Assembly: GCF_046630445.1 (NCBI RefSeq)
Contig: NC_092341.1
Span: 28,968,001 to 29,032,000 of the forward strand
Reading direction: 5' to 3'
Length of the DNA stretch: 64,000 nucleotides
Origin: Rutidosis leptorrhynchoides
Lineage: Eukaryota; Streptophyta; Magnoliopsida; Asterales; Asteraceae
Shown: in pieces, positions 1 to 12,421 of the stretch
Position numbering within the stretch: the stretch's first letter is position 1
How the letters are laid out: every line of letters begins with the position of its first letter
Translations under genes and position numbers: made by a program
Notes under the pieces: generated by a model
What the model was told of the DNA's origin: nothing
The model's database searches: none
The model's input: the letters and a program-made list of their open reading frames with translations, nothing else

Positions 1-1722
1 ATAAGTATTTAATAATTAAATTATAATTAAATAATAACTAAGCCTTATAATAATTAAATAATTAATTAATCCTTATTATAAGTCTTATTATAATAATTTC
101 ATAATATAAGTTTAATACTTATCATAAGTATTTTCCATTAATAATAAAAGTATTATTAATCATAAGTTTAATTAAAAGTTTAATTAAATCATAAGTAATA
201 ATTAAATGATATAATAAATATATATCATAAGTCTTAAATTATAATAATTACTTTTTATATCATAAGTAATTTAATAATAATGAAAATCATTATTTATATC
301 ATAAGTTTTATTTAATAACCATAAGTTTTAATCAAAAGTTCATCGGGTCATAGCTTGAGCCCCGGGAATCAGTTTTCGGCGAGCCTTATATATATCTGCG
401 CCTAACCAACCCACCCGACACATTAGTATGCTCAAGAATATCCCAAGAACAGTCACCAAGTCGTGACTTACAGCTCTTAATCAGTTTGGACCTTTAATCC
501 GCTCAAAAACGTGTTTTAGTCATAACGGGTGATCCGTGGCTCGGATTTCGATGACCCGAACATGAAAGTTCATCCCATCATCAATCCTAACACACTAGTA
601 CACCCTAAGGACTCTAAAATGGTAACAAAGTCGGAACAAACCTGGTTCAATTCGTTTTCAAAGTTTAATCTCCACATAACACCATTTTAATCATATCTTA
701 AGCTCCGGGAATCGAAATGACATGAATCCGGAGTCTAAAATTAATGTCTTGATGAGAGGAACTCATATAAATACTTCAATTTTACTTTTATAACAGTTAC
801 ATAACCAGAAATTAACGAAAAGGCTGCTGTCCCAAATTAATCAAACCGAAAACATATATAATCGAGCAATTCTACACATACAATCATCAATACAACAATA
901 CACAAGTGTTATACTATCATAATAACATCAAATACATATATAATCAGTAGAAATGAATAAGAATTGAAAAATTAGGGTTCATAGGTATACCCAAATCAAA
1001 GAACAAAGGATGTAATCGCGTAGAGCTTGAAGAGTAGAATCCGATTATGTGAAAAGCCCTAAATCTTCAAGGTGTAAATCAAAAGATGATGATGATGTTT
1101 ATGGTGGTGGTTAACGGCTCCAAAATGGAGAAAAGAGGAGGAGAGAGCAAAAAAAGATGAGAGAAAAATAATAAAGACTTGCTAGTTTTAGGTTTAAGAA
1201 AGAAATGAGAAATAAAATGAAATAAAAATTTGAAAAAAAAAGAAAATGGGGTAAGGGTGGAAGTATTTTGGCCAAAAATGAAAGGGTGGGCCCCTTTGTG
1301 GACCAAATTTTCTAAATGTTCAATAGCTTGTGGCCCGAATGCCCGAACGAAGTCTGAAACGCGAAAACGCTAATACGCGATTGAAAATTCGGAGAGATAA
1401 CAAATACGCGACGAAAAATATATATAAACACTATATATAAATATATGACATTAAAATATCATATTTTAAATAATTAGGATTTAAAAATCCCAAAAGCTCG
1501 ACCGTTGGTTTGAAAACCGAAAAGATTCACCGGATAGAAATCCGCGACACGTAGAAACGTACGATTTAAAATATGAATACAAATATTCATTTAACACATA
1601 ATAATTAATATATTATTACAAAAATAATAATATAGGTCATAAAAATGACGTAGCATGAATAATAGTTAACGGTCGTTAAATAATTAACGGTAAAAGATAA
1701 CGGAAAAAGTAGGGTCGTGACA
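1..1722 (-). repeat. 3' LTR of G1 (partial, cut by window start)
   Basis: It aligns end to end with 8132-9854. The boundary at 1722 follows the terminal TGACA on the plus strand (TGTCA in element orientation). On its inner side lie a purine-rich stretch and the dyad AAATTTCG-TCC-CGAAATTT at 1740-1758, where a polypurine tract is expected. An open stretch at 1079-1306 lies within the LTR and is not considered a gene. Confidence 0.93.
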
Positions 1723-1831
1723 GTACCTTCCCGTTACGGAAATTTCGTCCCGAAATTTAAGCAGGTGCAGGGGTTGACTCAGCATCTGGGAACAAATGCG
1801 GGTACCTCTGCTTCATCTGATCTTCACGCTC

Positions 1832-4425
1832 TCAAGTGAACTCGGGACCGCGTCTGGCGTTCCATCTAACCCGGACAATAGGAATTCTACTCTGTTTAAG
1901 AGTCTTAACCTCTCGGTCCAAAATTTCAACAGGCTCCTCAATAAAATGTAGTTGTTTATCAACATGAAGTTCCCCCAGAGGAATAGTCTTATCGGCCTCG
2001 GCCAAACACTTCTTTAAATTTGATACATGAAAAACATCATGAACAGCACTGAGTTCTTGTGGCAGCTTCAAACGATAAGCCAGTGGTCCAACTCTCTCAA
2101 TAATCTCAAACGGTCCAACAAAACGGGGATTCAACTTTCCCCTTTTACCAAAACGTACCACACCTTTTCAAGGTGATACTTTCAACATAACACGATCACC
2201 GACCTGAAATTCAATATCGTTCCTTCTTTTATCAGCATAACTCTTTTGAAGACTTCTGGCGGTTCTCAATCTTTCCTTAATCTGTACAATCTTCTCGGTA
2301 GTCTCATGAATAATTTCAGGACCTGTGAGTTGAGCATCCCCAACCTCATTCCAACTGACAGGAGACCTACACTTCCTACCATACAGCGCTTCAAACGGTG
2401 CGGCTTTAATACTTGCATGATAACTGTTGTTATAAGAAAATTCAGCTAGCGGCAAATATTTATCCCACCCATTACAAAATCAATGACACACGCTCGTAGC
2501 ATATCTTCTAACGTTTGAATGGTCCTTTCACTCTGACCATCCGTCTGAGGATGATAAGCGGTGCTCATATCTAACTTAGTTCCCAAAGCTTCTTGTAAAG
2601 ATCGCCAAAACCTCGATATAAATCGACTGTCTCGGTCTGAAATAATGGATACAGGAACACCATGTCTAGAAACAATCTCCTTTAAATACAAACGAGTAAG
2701 CTTCTTCATTGAATCTGTTTCCTTAATTGGCAAGAAATGAGTTGACTTAGTGAGTCGGTCAACAATCACCCAAATGGTATCATAACCACCCACAACTCTC
2801 GGTAACTTCGTAATAAAGTCCATCGTAATACCTTCCCACTTCCACTCGGGAATTCCAGGTTGCACCAAAAGTCCTGACGGTTCTGATGTTCAACTTTAAC
2901 CTTAGCACAGGTCAAACACTTAGCCACATATGTAGCCACATCAACCTTCAAATGAGGCCGCCAATACAACTCCTTAAGATCATGATACATCTTTCCTGAA
3001 CCAGGAATGAATAGAGTACCTAGACTTATGAGCCTCATCTAAAACAAGTTGTCGCAGATCACCAAACTTCGGAACCCAAAGGCGTCCCGTAAAATACCGA
3101 GTACCATCGGTTCGTATCTCTAACTGTTTACTCAAGCCTCGGACCTTTTCGTTACAAAATTCTCCTCCTTCAAGGCTTCTTGTTGTGCCTCAAGAATCTG
3201 CCTTGCGAGGTTTGTTCGAATGGTCATATTTAAGGCCCTAACCTATGAGGTTCAGTCCTCTCTTTACGACTTAACGTATCGGCCACAACATTAGCCTTCC
3301 CCGGATGATATAAAAGTTCACAATCATAATCATTCAACGTCTCAATCCATCTTCGTTGTCTCATATTCAACTGTTTCTGATCGAGGATATGTTGAAGACT
3401 TTTGTGATCTGTGTACACTGTACTCTTGATCCCATAAAGATAATGTCTCCAAATCTTAAGCGCAAACACAACAGCTCCCAACTCTAAATCATGAGTTGTA
3501 TAATTTTGCTCGTGAATCTTCAACTGACGTGACGCGTACGCAATAACTTTCTTTCGTTGCACCAAAACACAACCAAAGCCTTGACGCGAAGCATCACAAT
3601 AAACAACAAAATCATCATTACCCTCAGGTAGTGATAATATCGGAGCGGTAATCAACTTCTTCTTCAAAATCTGAAAAGCAGTCTCTTGTTCATCCTTCTA
3701 CTCATACTTCTTCCCCTTGTGCGTTAAAGCAGTCAGAGGTTTCGCTATACGAGAGAAATCTTGAATGAACCTTCTATAGTAACCTGCCAACCCTAGAAAC
3801 TGACGAATCTGAGTAGGAGTTTTTGGAATTTCCCACTTTTTAATCGCCTCAATCTTAGCAGGATCAACTTGTATTCCCTGTTTACTAACAGTATGTCCAA
3901 GGAATTAAACTTCTCTTAACCAGAAAGCACACTTAGAGAACTTAGCGTACAACTCTTCTTTTCTCAATAAATCAAGCACTAACTTCAAATGTTCTCCATG
4001 CTCTTCATCACTCTTGGAATAAATAAGGATGTCGTCGATGAAAACAATAACGAATTTATCCAGATAGGGCCTACACACACGGTTCATGAGGTCTATGAAC
4101 ACAGCATGTGCGTTTGTCAATCCGAACGGCATAACAAGGAATTCGTAGTGACCATAACGGGTGTGAAAAGCAGTTTTCGGAATATCAGATTCTTTAACAC
4201 TTGATGATAATCGGAACGAAGATCGATTTTAGAATAAACAGACGAACCTTGAAGCTGATCGAATAGATCATCAATTCTCGGAAGAGGGTAACGGTCCTTA
4301 ACTGTTAGCTTGTTCAACTCGCGATAATCAATACACCATCGGAACGAACCACCTTTCTTCTTAACAAACAAAACAGGAGCTCCCCAAGGGGACGAACTGG
4401 GATGAATGAAATGTAGTTGCAACAA
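1832..4425 (-). pseudogene. Fossil gypsy pol (RT, RNase H, integrase) of G1
   Basis: Reading leftwards from 4425 the translated pieces show, in order: reverse transcriptase ([21 protein letters not shown] near 4300, then [12 protein letters not shown] and FIDDILIYS at 4010-4130), RNase H ([16 protein letters not shown] at about 3600, [10 protein letters not shown] at 3390), the integrase zinc region (about 2880-3038), the integrase core with [17 protein letters not shown] and [14 protein letters not shown] (about 2500-2800), and an integrase C-terminal region at 1832-2455 ([17 protein letters not shown]). The order RT-RH-INT is diagnostic for Ty3/gypsy. The closeness of these motifs to plant chromoviruses, and the long LTRs, suggest the Tekay/Del group, but that is inference. 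The copy is broken and cannot be an active gene. Confidence 0.9.
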
Positions 4426-4429
4426 TGAA

Positions 4430-6560
4430 GGAAGAAATATATGGAATAGTCACATCGGTGGCATAGGTATTTAAGGCAATTCTCTCAAAAGAGATAATGA
4501 GGATCATGGACTTCAAAGAAAATTTTCATTACATTTTCGAAAGGAAGACGGGTACGAAAGGTGTGATATTTCAACGATGGTGAACTTCCTTGTACAATGA
4601 GCGAGGAAATCTAGGATTCATCCATATTCTTAAACTTATGTGCGGATGAAAAGATCGCGAATCGCGGGTTATAAAGAATGGTCAACTCCAGGTGAGATGA
4701 ATCTCCAAAAATAATTAAGTATACCTCAAAGTATTGAATCCTAAGGTTGATATTTACGAGGGTGTTGAGGTTGACAGCGAATATTGAGAGTAGAAACTCC
4801 TCAAACGGTCTAGTGTAATATATCCATGATACCCACTATAACAATAGTTGGGGTAGAAACCCACCTAGCGCTTTTTCTAGCATAAGGTGACCACCGAGTG
4901 TTCCCCAGAAAATTAATTTATCAGTCCGTGTTTTGGCCATGTCCAACCATAAGAGGGAAAATTTTATGAGCGCAAAGACTTTCCCACAAATTTTATAAAA
5001 CCGGCATCCAAAGTGGCGTAAGAGTTTCTATCAATGAACTTAATGGTAGGTTTCATCCTTAAACGGAGGATGAGAATGACTGTGATCCAAACACTCTGTA
5101 AAGGAATGCGAAAATTTGATAAAATCAATCAAAGGAGTTTTGAAAAAAAAAAACTTTAAATGTTTGATGTGACAACATAAACGGAACGAAGTTCTTAGTA
5201 AATTTAGGAGTATGTACAACGTGTAGCATTTTATATAAAACAAATTGACTTAGTCAAACAGCTCAATAAATGAGCGGTTTAAAAAAAAAAAATTGAAGGT
5301 ATGATTTAGCATATACTAGCCAAAATAGGTAAGGGTAAATTTATTCATTTGAATCCATACGTACATATATGATTTTATAAATTGTATACATGACAAAATA
5401 TTTCATTACCTCTATTCGCCCATAAATCCCGTGAGAATCGCCCAATTAAACAAATGTGCAAAACTCCCGACGATAAACAAAATGTCTGTATTTCAGAGGT
5501 TACAAGTTGAAGTAAGATCGTGGAAGATCGAGTAAAGGACTTGAATCGTCGTGCGACATTTGACCAACAAATGTTACGAGGTCATGAAAACCAATGAGTT
5601 AAATGTTGTTTTGACTATTATCTAGACATAAGTCCTTGGGCCAAAACTGTTCCCGAGCGAAGCTGTTGCTAACAAGCGAGTTATGAAGGATAGGGCATGA
5701 GATAGATAATCTGGTTAAAACGAGCTTCTCGTATAATTAAGATAATGAATATTTTCCCTACCCAGGTAATACATCGGTGTAAAAATTTTCTTTGACTCGC
5801 TTTCTATTCCTCATGTCACAATATTGGGACTTCTTTATGAATTAACGTAATATAATCACGTTGGCCTGACGCCATTATTTTTCACTAATTCATAGTTCCA
5901 TTCCAATAGCACTACATGAGGTCAGGACACACGATCAACCTCGAATTTCCACACAATTTCTCTAAAACTATTTCTTAAACAATGTGCTAAGGATAGCACA
6001 AGAGACAAAAACATTAAAAGTAATGAATAGGAGTAACGATGAAATAAAAATGTCTTCGAGGTACCAAGAATCTCTAAAAGTCAAGAATGACGTTTTCCGG
6101 TTCAAAAACCAAAGCACATAGGCACAACGGCACAAAGGCACGTAATATAACAAGAATGTTATATACCTAAACATAATAGCTGACATTGAAATGCCGAGCA
6201 TTTAGAAGTCAAGAATGACATCTCGCGAATTATAACTCAAACGTTATATACATAACCATAATAGATGACATAGAAATGTTGACGATTTCAGAAGTCAAGA
6301 ATGACATCCCTCGGTTTCACTATCCGAGGTGTTCATATAAAAGATAAACTCGCATGAGTCGGAGAATACGTTTAAATCGGAATGGGAGTTCCTCCCGGAT
6401 TCAGAACATAACAGAAATGTATGTATGATAACAATATACATACCAATACGATACAAATAATCACATATAATAATATATTATAGGCCAGGCTGTAGACTAG
6501 ACTCACTAATGCACCCTATTGACTCGGGTAACGACATCAATGCAGCCTAATTCCCTACAA
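4430..6560 (-). other. G1 internal region, 5' part, no readable gene
   Basis: This 2.1-kb stretch lies between the primer-binding site and the RT region of G1, where gag would be expected, but no gag motif or zinc knuckle is readable on the minus strand. It contains diverged repeats around 6071-6325, in which AAGTCAAGAATGAC recurs three times with a shared flank. It also contains a dyad at 5836-5894 that matches a stem-loop found in two other gypsy elements of this window. Confidence 0.6.
6071..6325. repeat. Diverged short repeats in G1 leader region
   Basis: AAGTCAAGAATGAC occurs near 6077, 6207 and 6293. The second and third copies are preceded by matching segments (TTATATAC, CATAATAG, TGACAT and GAAATG in the same order). 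Unit spacing is about 85-130 bp, so these look like an old, diverged tandem duplication. Confidence 0.6.
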
Positions 6561-6579
6561 CCAGAGCTCTGATACCAAC
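6561..6579 (-). other. Primer-binding site of G1
   Basis: In element orientation the bases next to the 5' LTR read GTTGGTATCAGAGCTCTGG. TGGTATCAGAGC is complementary to the 3' end of plant initiator-methionine tRNA, the usual primer of plant gypsy and copia elements. Confidence 0.8.
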
Positions 6580-9500
6580 TGTGATGGCCCCGTCAAAACA
6601 CTTAACGGCTCCGTCACTTGGTCCCACAGCTTGATCATAACTCTATATGAATTTAATAAATAACCTTGCATTCTTTATTTAAAAATGATTTCCTATAAAG
6701 GAAACCTACCAAAATGTGCAAGAATGGAAAAACCATACGTTATTACTTAACCAAAAGTTGACCAAAACAAGTCAACAACATCCACTATTAAATGTATCAA
6801 AATACAATGCAAGTTAATGTTTAACAAAAGCAGCCATCATAAATATGCAGGCTCTCTAAGCACAGCGGAAGCAATCAATCATGAACCTGAGAATAAAATA
6901 TGCGAGTAACTGTCAACACAAAGGTTGAGTGAATTATAGGTTTAATATTGCAAACAATATTTAATGTAAACCATAAAATCTTATGTTTGAAAACATAAAA
7001 ACTCCTTTTTGGACCACAAAAATTATATGCTAGAAAACATATAAAAATATTATTCCATTTTCCGAGAGCCACCTGGTAACCACTTAACCATTTATTTACC
7101 CTTGCCAAACACAATAAATAATATACACCGAACAAGTGTATCTTCAACTAAATACGAAGTACTAAACATTCCGATTATAAATTGCTAGCGCGACTAGCTC
7201 AAAATGGGGTTGTCAAACCCGATAGATGTATCCGTAGGATTCGCGTTCACCAGTAGAAACCAGTGATTACAGTTACCAGACTAGGGAATATTTTTGTTCA
7301 ACTCACAATGAATAATTTAAACCAACCTCCACTTGTGTCCAAAATTTAACATAAATTGCATGTATTCTCATCCCAAAAGATTTAAATAGAAAAATGGGAC
7401 TATAACTCACCTTAATAGCAACAAAGTAACCAACACAAATAAGCGAACAACAAATGGAGTAAAGTGATCAGGAATGATCACAACGCCGACCTATATATAA
7501 AGCAGGTCGATATAAATAACTAACTTAGGTCAAGTCTTAGTATGATAGCTATTGTACATGTTGCAAGTAGACATAGAATAATACTCAACATGCATCGGTT
7601 TGATCGGAACAGCGTACGAACACACACTTTCTATTTTTAGAAAGTTTCTATTTTTAGCAGGTTTCCATTTTTGGACATTTTCTATTTTTGGAAAGTTTCT
7701 ATTTTTGGAAAGTTTCTATTTTTAGAAAGTTTTAAGTTAGGAAAGTTTCCTTATTTAGAAAGTCAACAAAAGTCAACTGAAAGTCAAAGTCAACTGAAAG
7801 TCAACTCAAAAGTCAACCTCGGTCAAACATAGTCAACATTAATTTTAAAAGTATAAGTTATAATAATAATATAAGTTATAATGTTAATTAAAGTTAAATA
7901 TGTATAATTATGTCATAACATAAGTTTAATTAAATTAAAATGAATTATTAAAGTTAACATAAGTTTAAATGATATATTTAATATAACATAAGTATTTAAT
8001 TAATTAATTAAATATTAGTCATAATATAAGTATTATTAATTAATAATAAAATTTAAATCATATCATAAGTATTATTAATTAATAATGAATTATTAATCAT
8101 ATCATAAGTTTCTAATTATAATTATTAAATCATAAGTATTTAATAATTAAATTATAATTAAATAATAACTAAGCCTTATAATAATTAAATAATTAATTAA
8201 TCCTTATTATAAGTCTTATTATAATAATTTCATAATATAAGTTTAATACTTATCATAAGTATTTTCCATTAATAATAAAAGTATTATTAATCATAAGTTT
8301 AATTAAAAGTTTAATTAAATCATAAGTAATAATTAAATGATATAATAAATATATATCATAAGTCTTAAATTATAATAATTACTTTTTATATCATAAGTAA
8401 TTTAATAATAATGAAAATCATTATTTATATCATAAGTTTTATTTAATAACCATAAGTTTTAATCAAAAGTTCATCGGGTCATAGCTTGAGCCCCGGGAAT
8501 CAGTTTTCGGCGAGCCTTATATATATCTTCGCTTAACCAACCCACCCAACACATTAGTGTGCTCAAGAATATCCCAAGAATAGTCACCAAGTCGTGACTT
8601 ACAGCTCTTAATCAGTTTGGACCTTTAATCCGCTCAAAAACGTATTTTAGTCATAACGGGTGATCCGTGGCTCGGATTTCGATGACCCGAACATGAAAGT
8701 TCATCCCATCATCAATTATAACACACTAGTACACTCTAAGGACTCTAAAAATGGTCACAAAGTCGGAACAAACCTGGTTCAATTCGTTTTCAAAGTTTAA
8801 TCTCCACATAACACCATTTTAATCATATCTTAAGCTCCGGGAATCGAAATGACATGAATCCGGAGTCTAAAATTAATGTCTTGATGAGAGGAACTCATCT
8901 AAATACTTCAATTTTACTTTTATAACAGTTAAATAACCAGAAATGAATGAAAAGGCTGCTGTCCCAAATTAATCAAACCGGAAACATATATAATCGAACA
9001 ATTCTACGCATACAATCATCAATACAACAATACACAAGTGTTATACTATCATAATAACATCAAATACATACATAATCAGTAGAAATGAATAATAATTGAA
9101 AAATTAGGGTTCATAGGTATACCCAAATCAAAGAACAAAGGATGTAATCGCGTAGAGCTTGAAGAGTGGAATCCGATTATGTGAAAAGCCCTAAATCTTC
9201 AAGGTGTAAATCAAAAGATAATGATGATGTTTATGGTGGTGGTTGATGACTCCAAAAGGGAGAAAAGAGGAGGAGAGAGCAAAAAAAGATGAGAGAAAAA
9301 TAATAAAGACTTGCTAGTTTTAGGTTTAAGAAAGAAATGAGAAATAAAATGAAATAAAAATTTGAAAAAAAAAGAAAATGGGGTAAGGGTGGAAGTATTT
9401 TGGCCAAAAATGAAAGGGTGGGCCCCTTTTTGGACTAAATTTGCTAAATGTTCAATAGCTTGTGGCCCGAATGCCCGAACGAAGTTCGAAACACGAAAAC

Positions 9501-9854
9501 GCTACTACGCGATTGAAAATTCGGAGAGATAACAAATACGTGACGAAAAATATATATAAACACTATATATAAATATATGACATTAAAATATCATATTTAA
9601 AATAATTAGGATTTAAAAATCCCAAAAGCTCAACCGTTGGTTTGAAAACTGAAAAGATTCGCCGGATAGAAATTCGCGACACGTAGAAACGTACGATTTA
9701 AAATATGAATACAAATATTCATTTAACACATAATAATTAATATATTATTACAAAAATAATAATATAGGTCATAGAAATGACGTGGCACGAATAACAGTTA
9801 ACGGTCGTTAAATAATTAACGGTAAAAGATAACAGAAAAAGTAGGGTCGTGACA
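6580..9854 (-). repeat. 5' LTR of G1 (3,275 bp)
   Basis: In element orientation it starts TGTCACGACC and ends CCATCACA, adjoining the primer-binding site. It is long even for a gypsy LTR. It holds an AT-rich middle (7850-8470), a run of CTATTTTT-type repeats (7625-7735) and a cluster of AGTCAAC motifs (7757-7835). Its distal 1.72 kb pairs with the 3' LTR at 1-1722. Confidence 0.92.
7618..7840. repeat. GAAAGTTTCTATTTTT repeats and AGTCAAC cluster in G1 LTR
   Basis: From 7625 to about 7735 the motif GAAAGTTTCTATTTTT (with variants) recurs about six times, roughly every 17 bases. From 7757 to 7835 the heptamer AGTCAAC or close variants recurs about seven times; read in element orientation this is GTTGACT, containing the TTGAC core of the W-box bound by WRKY factors. 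The repeat is seen directly; any binding is inference. Confidence 0.7.
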
Positions 9855-10214
9855 CTTGGCTACTTAATACTTGCTTCCGCATACTTTGATTTACTTGCTT
9901 GGAGACAAGCATACATGCATACACTAGCGATAGCACCTTTGTATTCAAACTTAATGTTTACATGCATACGCTATTAATAGCATTCGTGATTTTCAACTTA
10001 TATTATGTCGTAAGTCATTTCATTTATACTTTATAACTTTTGTAAACTTAAACTTGTTGTCGAACCATTTGGTAGCATAAAACTTTGCAAGTCATACACG
10101 TTTCAAATGAATACGACATAATTTTGGTCAAACGCGTCTCATTTAGGGACTATGACCACGTTACGGGACCTGAGTTGACGGCGCCGTCAATGACGATTTT
10201 GACTGGTCGTTACA
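9855..10214 (+). repeat. Right-hand remainder of G2 5' LTR
   Basis: It is collinear with 14532-14891 over exactly 360 bp and ends in GTCGTTACA next to the primer-binding site. It begins immediately at the edge of G1, with CTTGG, the likely target-site duplication; the same pentamer stands at 14532-14536 in the uninterrupted 3' LTR. Confidence 0.9.
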
Positions 10215-10952
10215 GATGGTATCAGAGCATTGGTTGTAGGGATCTAGGATGTGCATTAGTGTGTCTGACAGAGTCGTTAGGACGCATTAGTGAATCTAGA
10301 CTACAACCGGATAGTTAACCATTGCATCCTGACTTGCATTTGCTATAGATAGCACTTACTTGACTACTTGTGCATTTATACTTGAATCTTTCGTAGGTGA
10401 ACTCTATAATGGTACCAAACTTTCATCATACGAATCCGTATTCTGCCACTTTCTGATAACACACGTAAATTCAAGATTCATACGCGTAAGGATGATGATG
10501 ACTTCATTCGTTACACTAGTTCGGGAACTTTGTCTCCCAGGTTGTTATTCACCACCGTTCCAGCTTACTATCCACAAGTGCTGTAAAGCTTCCACCACTA
10601 TGGCAATCATTAGCCACTACCGATGTTACACCGGCGTTCTTCACTATCTACTACTTCTTGTTGCTACCATCACTACTCTAGATGAGTATCGTCATCACCG
10701 CTTATCACTACGGTCGCATACTACTCGTTATCACGATTCGTTACTCTTATCGTACCCAAAGACATTATTGTTTGATTTGAACCGTATTGACGTGAACAAC
10801 CAGTTATACACTTCCCTCGGGAAACGCATCTTCAGAGTTGCACTAATTCTTTCGATTCGATACGAGTCACGTTAGAGACGTCGTTACACTTTGTTCATTT
10901 TAAATCTTTACGATTACACGAACCTGATCCTATGGAGTGATGTGGGAATGGA

Positions 10953-11015
10953 GGTATGAGTTAGCATAATATAACGACACTCGATCAACGTAGTTATATT
11001 ATGGTAAGTCATACC
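10953..11015. other. Stem-loop in G2, shared with other gypsy elements
   Basis: Outer arms GGTATGA / TCATACC and inner arms ATAATATAAC / GTTATATTAT pair perfectly around a loop containing ACTCGATCAACG. A matching structure with paired changes is at 46761-46821 and a weaker one at 5836-5894. Confidence 0.6.
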
Positions 11016-11032
11016 AAAGTTCTAATGACTCG

Positions 11033-11069
11033 TGATGGTGATTGGACTCGATCAACCTAATCACCATCA
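11033..11069. other. Second stem-loop in G2
   Basis: TGATGGTGATT and AATCACCATCA form an 11-bp perfect inverted repeat around a 15-base loop that again contains ACTCGATCAAC, the same loop sequence as the preceding stem-loop. Confidence 0.6.
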
Positions 11070-11489
11070 TGTGCCATGTACATGACTTTATTTTTCCTTG
11101 TTGACATCCGAAAACTTAGAGAATATTGATAACAACCATACCAGGGACACCTCTTAATATTTCCAAATCCTATTTATGCTTTTGAATGAATGACCAATTC
11201 TTTCAACTTCAAAACATATGTTACACGTGTATACTATCTCGTCTTTGCACACTTTTATCGACGAACTACGAAACGCTTGATATGTCTACATCGAGGCGAA
11301 AACTTCCCTCGCATTATACTCTTAGTTCCGTGTAAGGAAAACCTTTATCTAAATTCTCAATGGAGAGAGAGACTCTTCACGTTATACTAGTATTCGCCAC
11401 GAGGGTGAATAGTCCTAACAAACGTTTTTCAGAAACCAATAAGAAACTTATTCTAACAAACATCTTTCAGAAACCGACAAGATGGGAAA

Positions 11490-12345
11490 GACTTGTACAA
11501 CTATACATTATAGGAATTCAATCTCGACACGGTGTGCCTTTGTCATTTGTTTCGGATCGAGATGCTCGTTTCACTTCTAGAATTTAGAGTGCCTTACAAG
11601 AAGCCTTGGGAACACATTTAAACATGAGTACCACGTATCATCCACAAACCGACGGACCAAGCAAACATACAATTCAAACCTTGGAAAACATATCGCGAAC
11701 TTGTATTGTTGCCTTTAATTGATTCCTCTTACAATGATAGCTATCATTCGAGTCTTAATGCCACGCCTTTCGAAACTTTGTATGACCGCAAATATCGTTC
11801 TCCTATTTTTTGGGCCGACGTAGGCAACAATCAAACCACCGAACCCGAACCCATTCATGGAATGACCGTAGAGATCGTTCAAATCCAAGAAAGGCTCAAG
11901 ACAGCCCGTAGTCGCCAAAAGAGCTATGCCGATATTAGACGTAAACTTTTCAAATTCCAAGTGGGTAGCCGCATAACGTTAAAAGTCGCACCTTGAAAAG
12001 GTGTAATCCGTTTCGGTAAATGTAGAAAGCTAAATCCGTGATGTTCTGATCCTTATGAAATCTTAGGGCGTATTGGACCCGTTGCTTACCGTTTCGAACT
12101 CGCAACTCAAACAAATTTCGTTCATCCTACATTATGTGTATCAAACTTAAACACGTGTCTTGCGAAACAAGAACTTGTTATCCTTTTTGATGAGCTTAAA
12201 ATTGATGACAAACTCCATTTCCTAAGAGAACCGGTTGAAATTATGGATCGTGAAACCAAACTCAAAACAACGTAAAATCCCGACTGTCAAAGTTCGTTGG
12301 AATGCCCAAGGAAGTACCTTCACCCATTCGTAGAATTGGCAACGC
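11490..12345 (+). pseudogene. Fossil gypsy integrase fragment of G2
   Basis: Translated pieces show the integrase core signature SRHGVPLSFVSDRDARFTSR at about 11520-11585, then a segment starting [21 protein letters not shown] at 11706 and RLKTARSRQKSYADIRRK near 11895-11945, which are the end of the core and the C-terminal region of plant gypsy integrases. Sequence down to about 12345 keeps residual resemblance to the pol C-terminus of G1. The fragment is decayed, with several breaks. Confidence 0.85.
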
Positions 12346-12421
12346 AAGATTTCGAGGAAGAAACAATGACTACTACTTCCAACTAAATTTCGGGACGAAA
12401 TTTCTTTTAAGGTGTAGGTAA

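Larger units (their letters stand above)
1..9854 (-). mobile_element. Ty3/gypsy element G1, minus strand, left end outside window
   Basis: The sequence from 1 to 1722 matches 8132-9854 almost base for base, giving two LTR copies. In minus orientation both begin TGTCACGACCC. The copy at 6580-9854 is the 5' LTR because a primer-binding site (TGGTATCAGAGC, initiator-Met tRNA type) abuts it at 6561-6579, and the pol domains read leftwards from 4425 to 1832. The other copy is the 3' LTR and runs off the window. A hand count gives about 44 differences over 1.72 kb (about 2.6%), so the insertion is around a million years old under usual plant rates. It lies inside the 5' LTR of element G2; the right-hand copy of the expected TSD is CTTGG at 9855-9859. 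The coding part is broken in many places (six or more). Confidence 0.93.
10215..12421 (+). other. G2 internal region
   Basis: It starts with the primer-binding site at 10217-10228 and ends with the dyad AAATTTCGGGACGAAATTT (12385-12403) and a purine-rich tract before the 3' LTR. Between 10300 and 11450 no gene is recognised; a 171-codon open stretch at 10360-10875 resembles nothing I know. Two stem-loops lie at 10953-11015 and 11033-11069. Confidence 0.7.

Noticed and set aside
10360-10875. 171-codon open frame in G2
   Set aside because: No recognisable domain, unlike any gag, and located in decayed internal DNA of a broken element.
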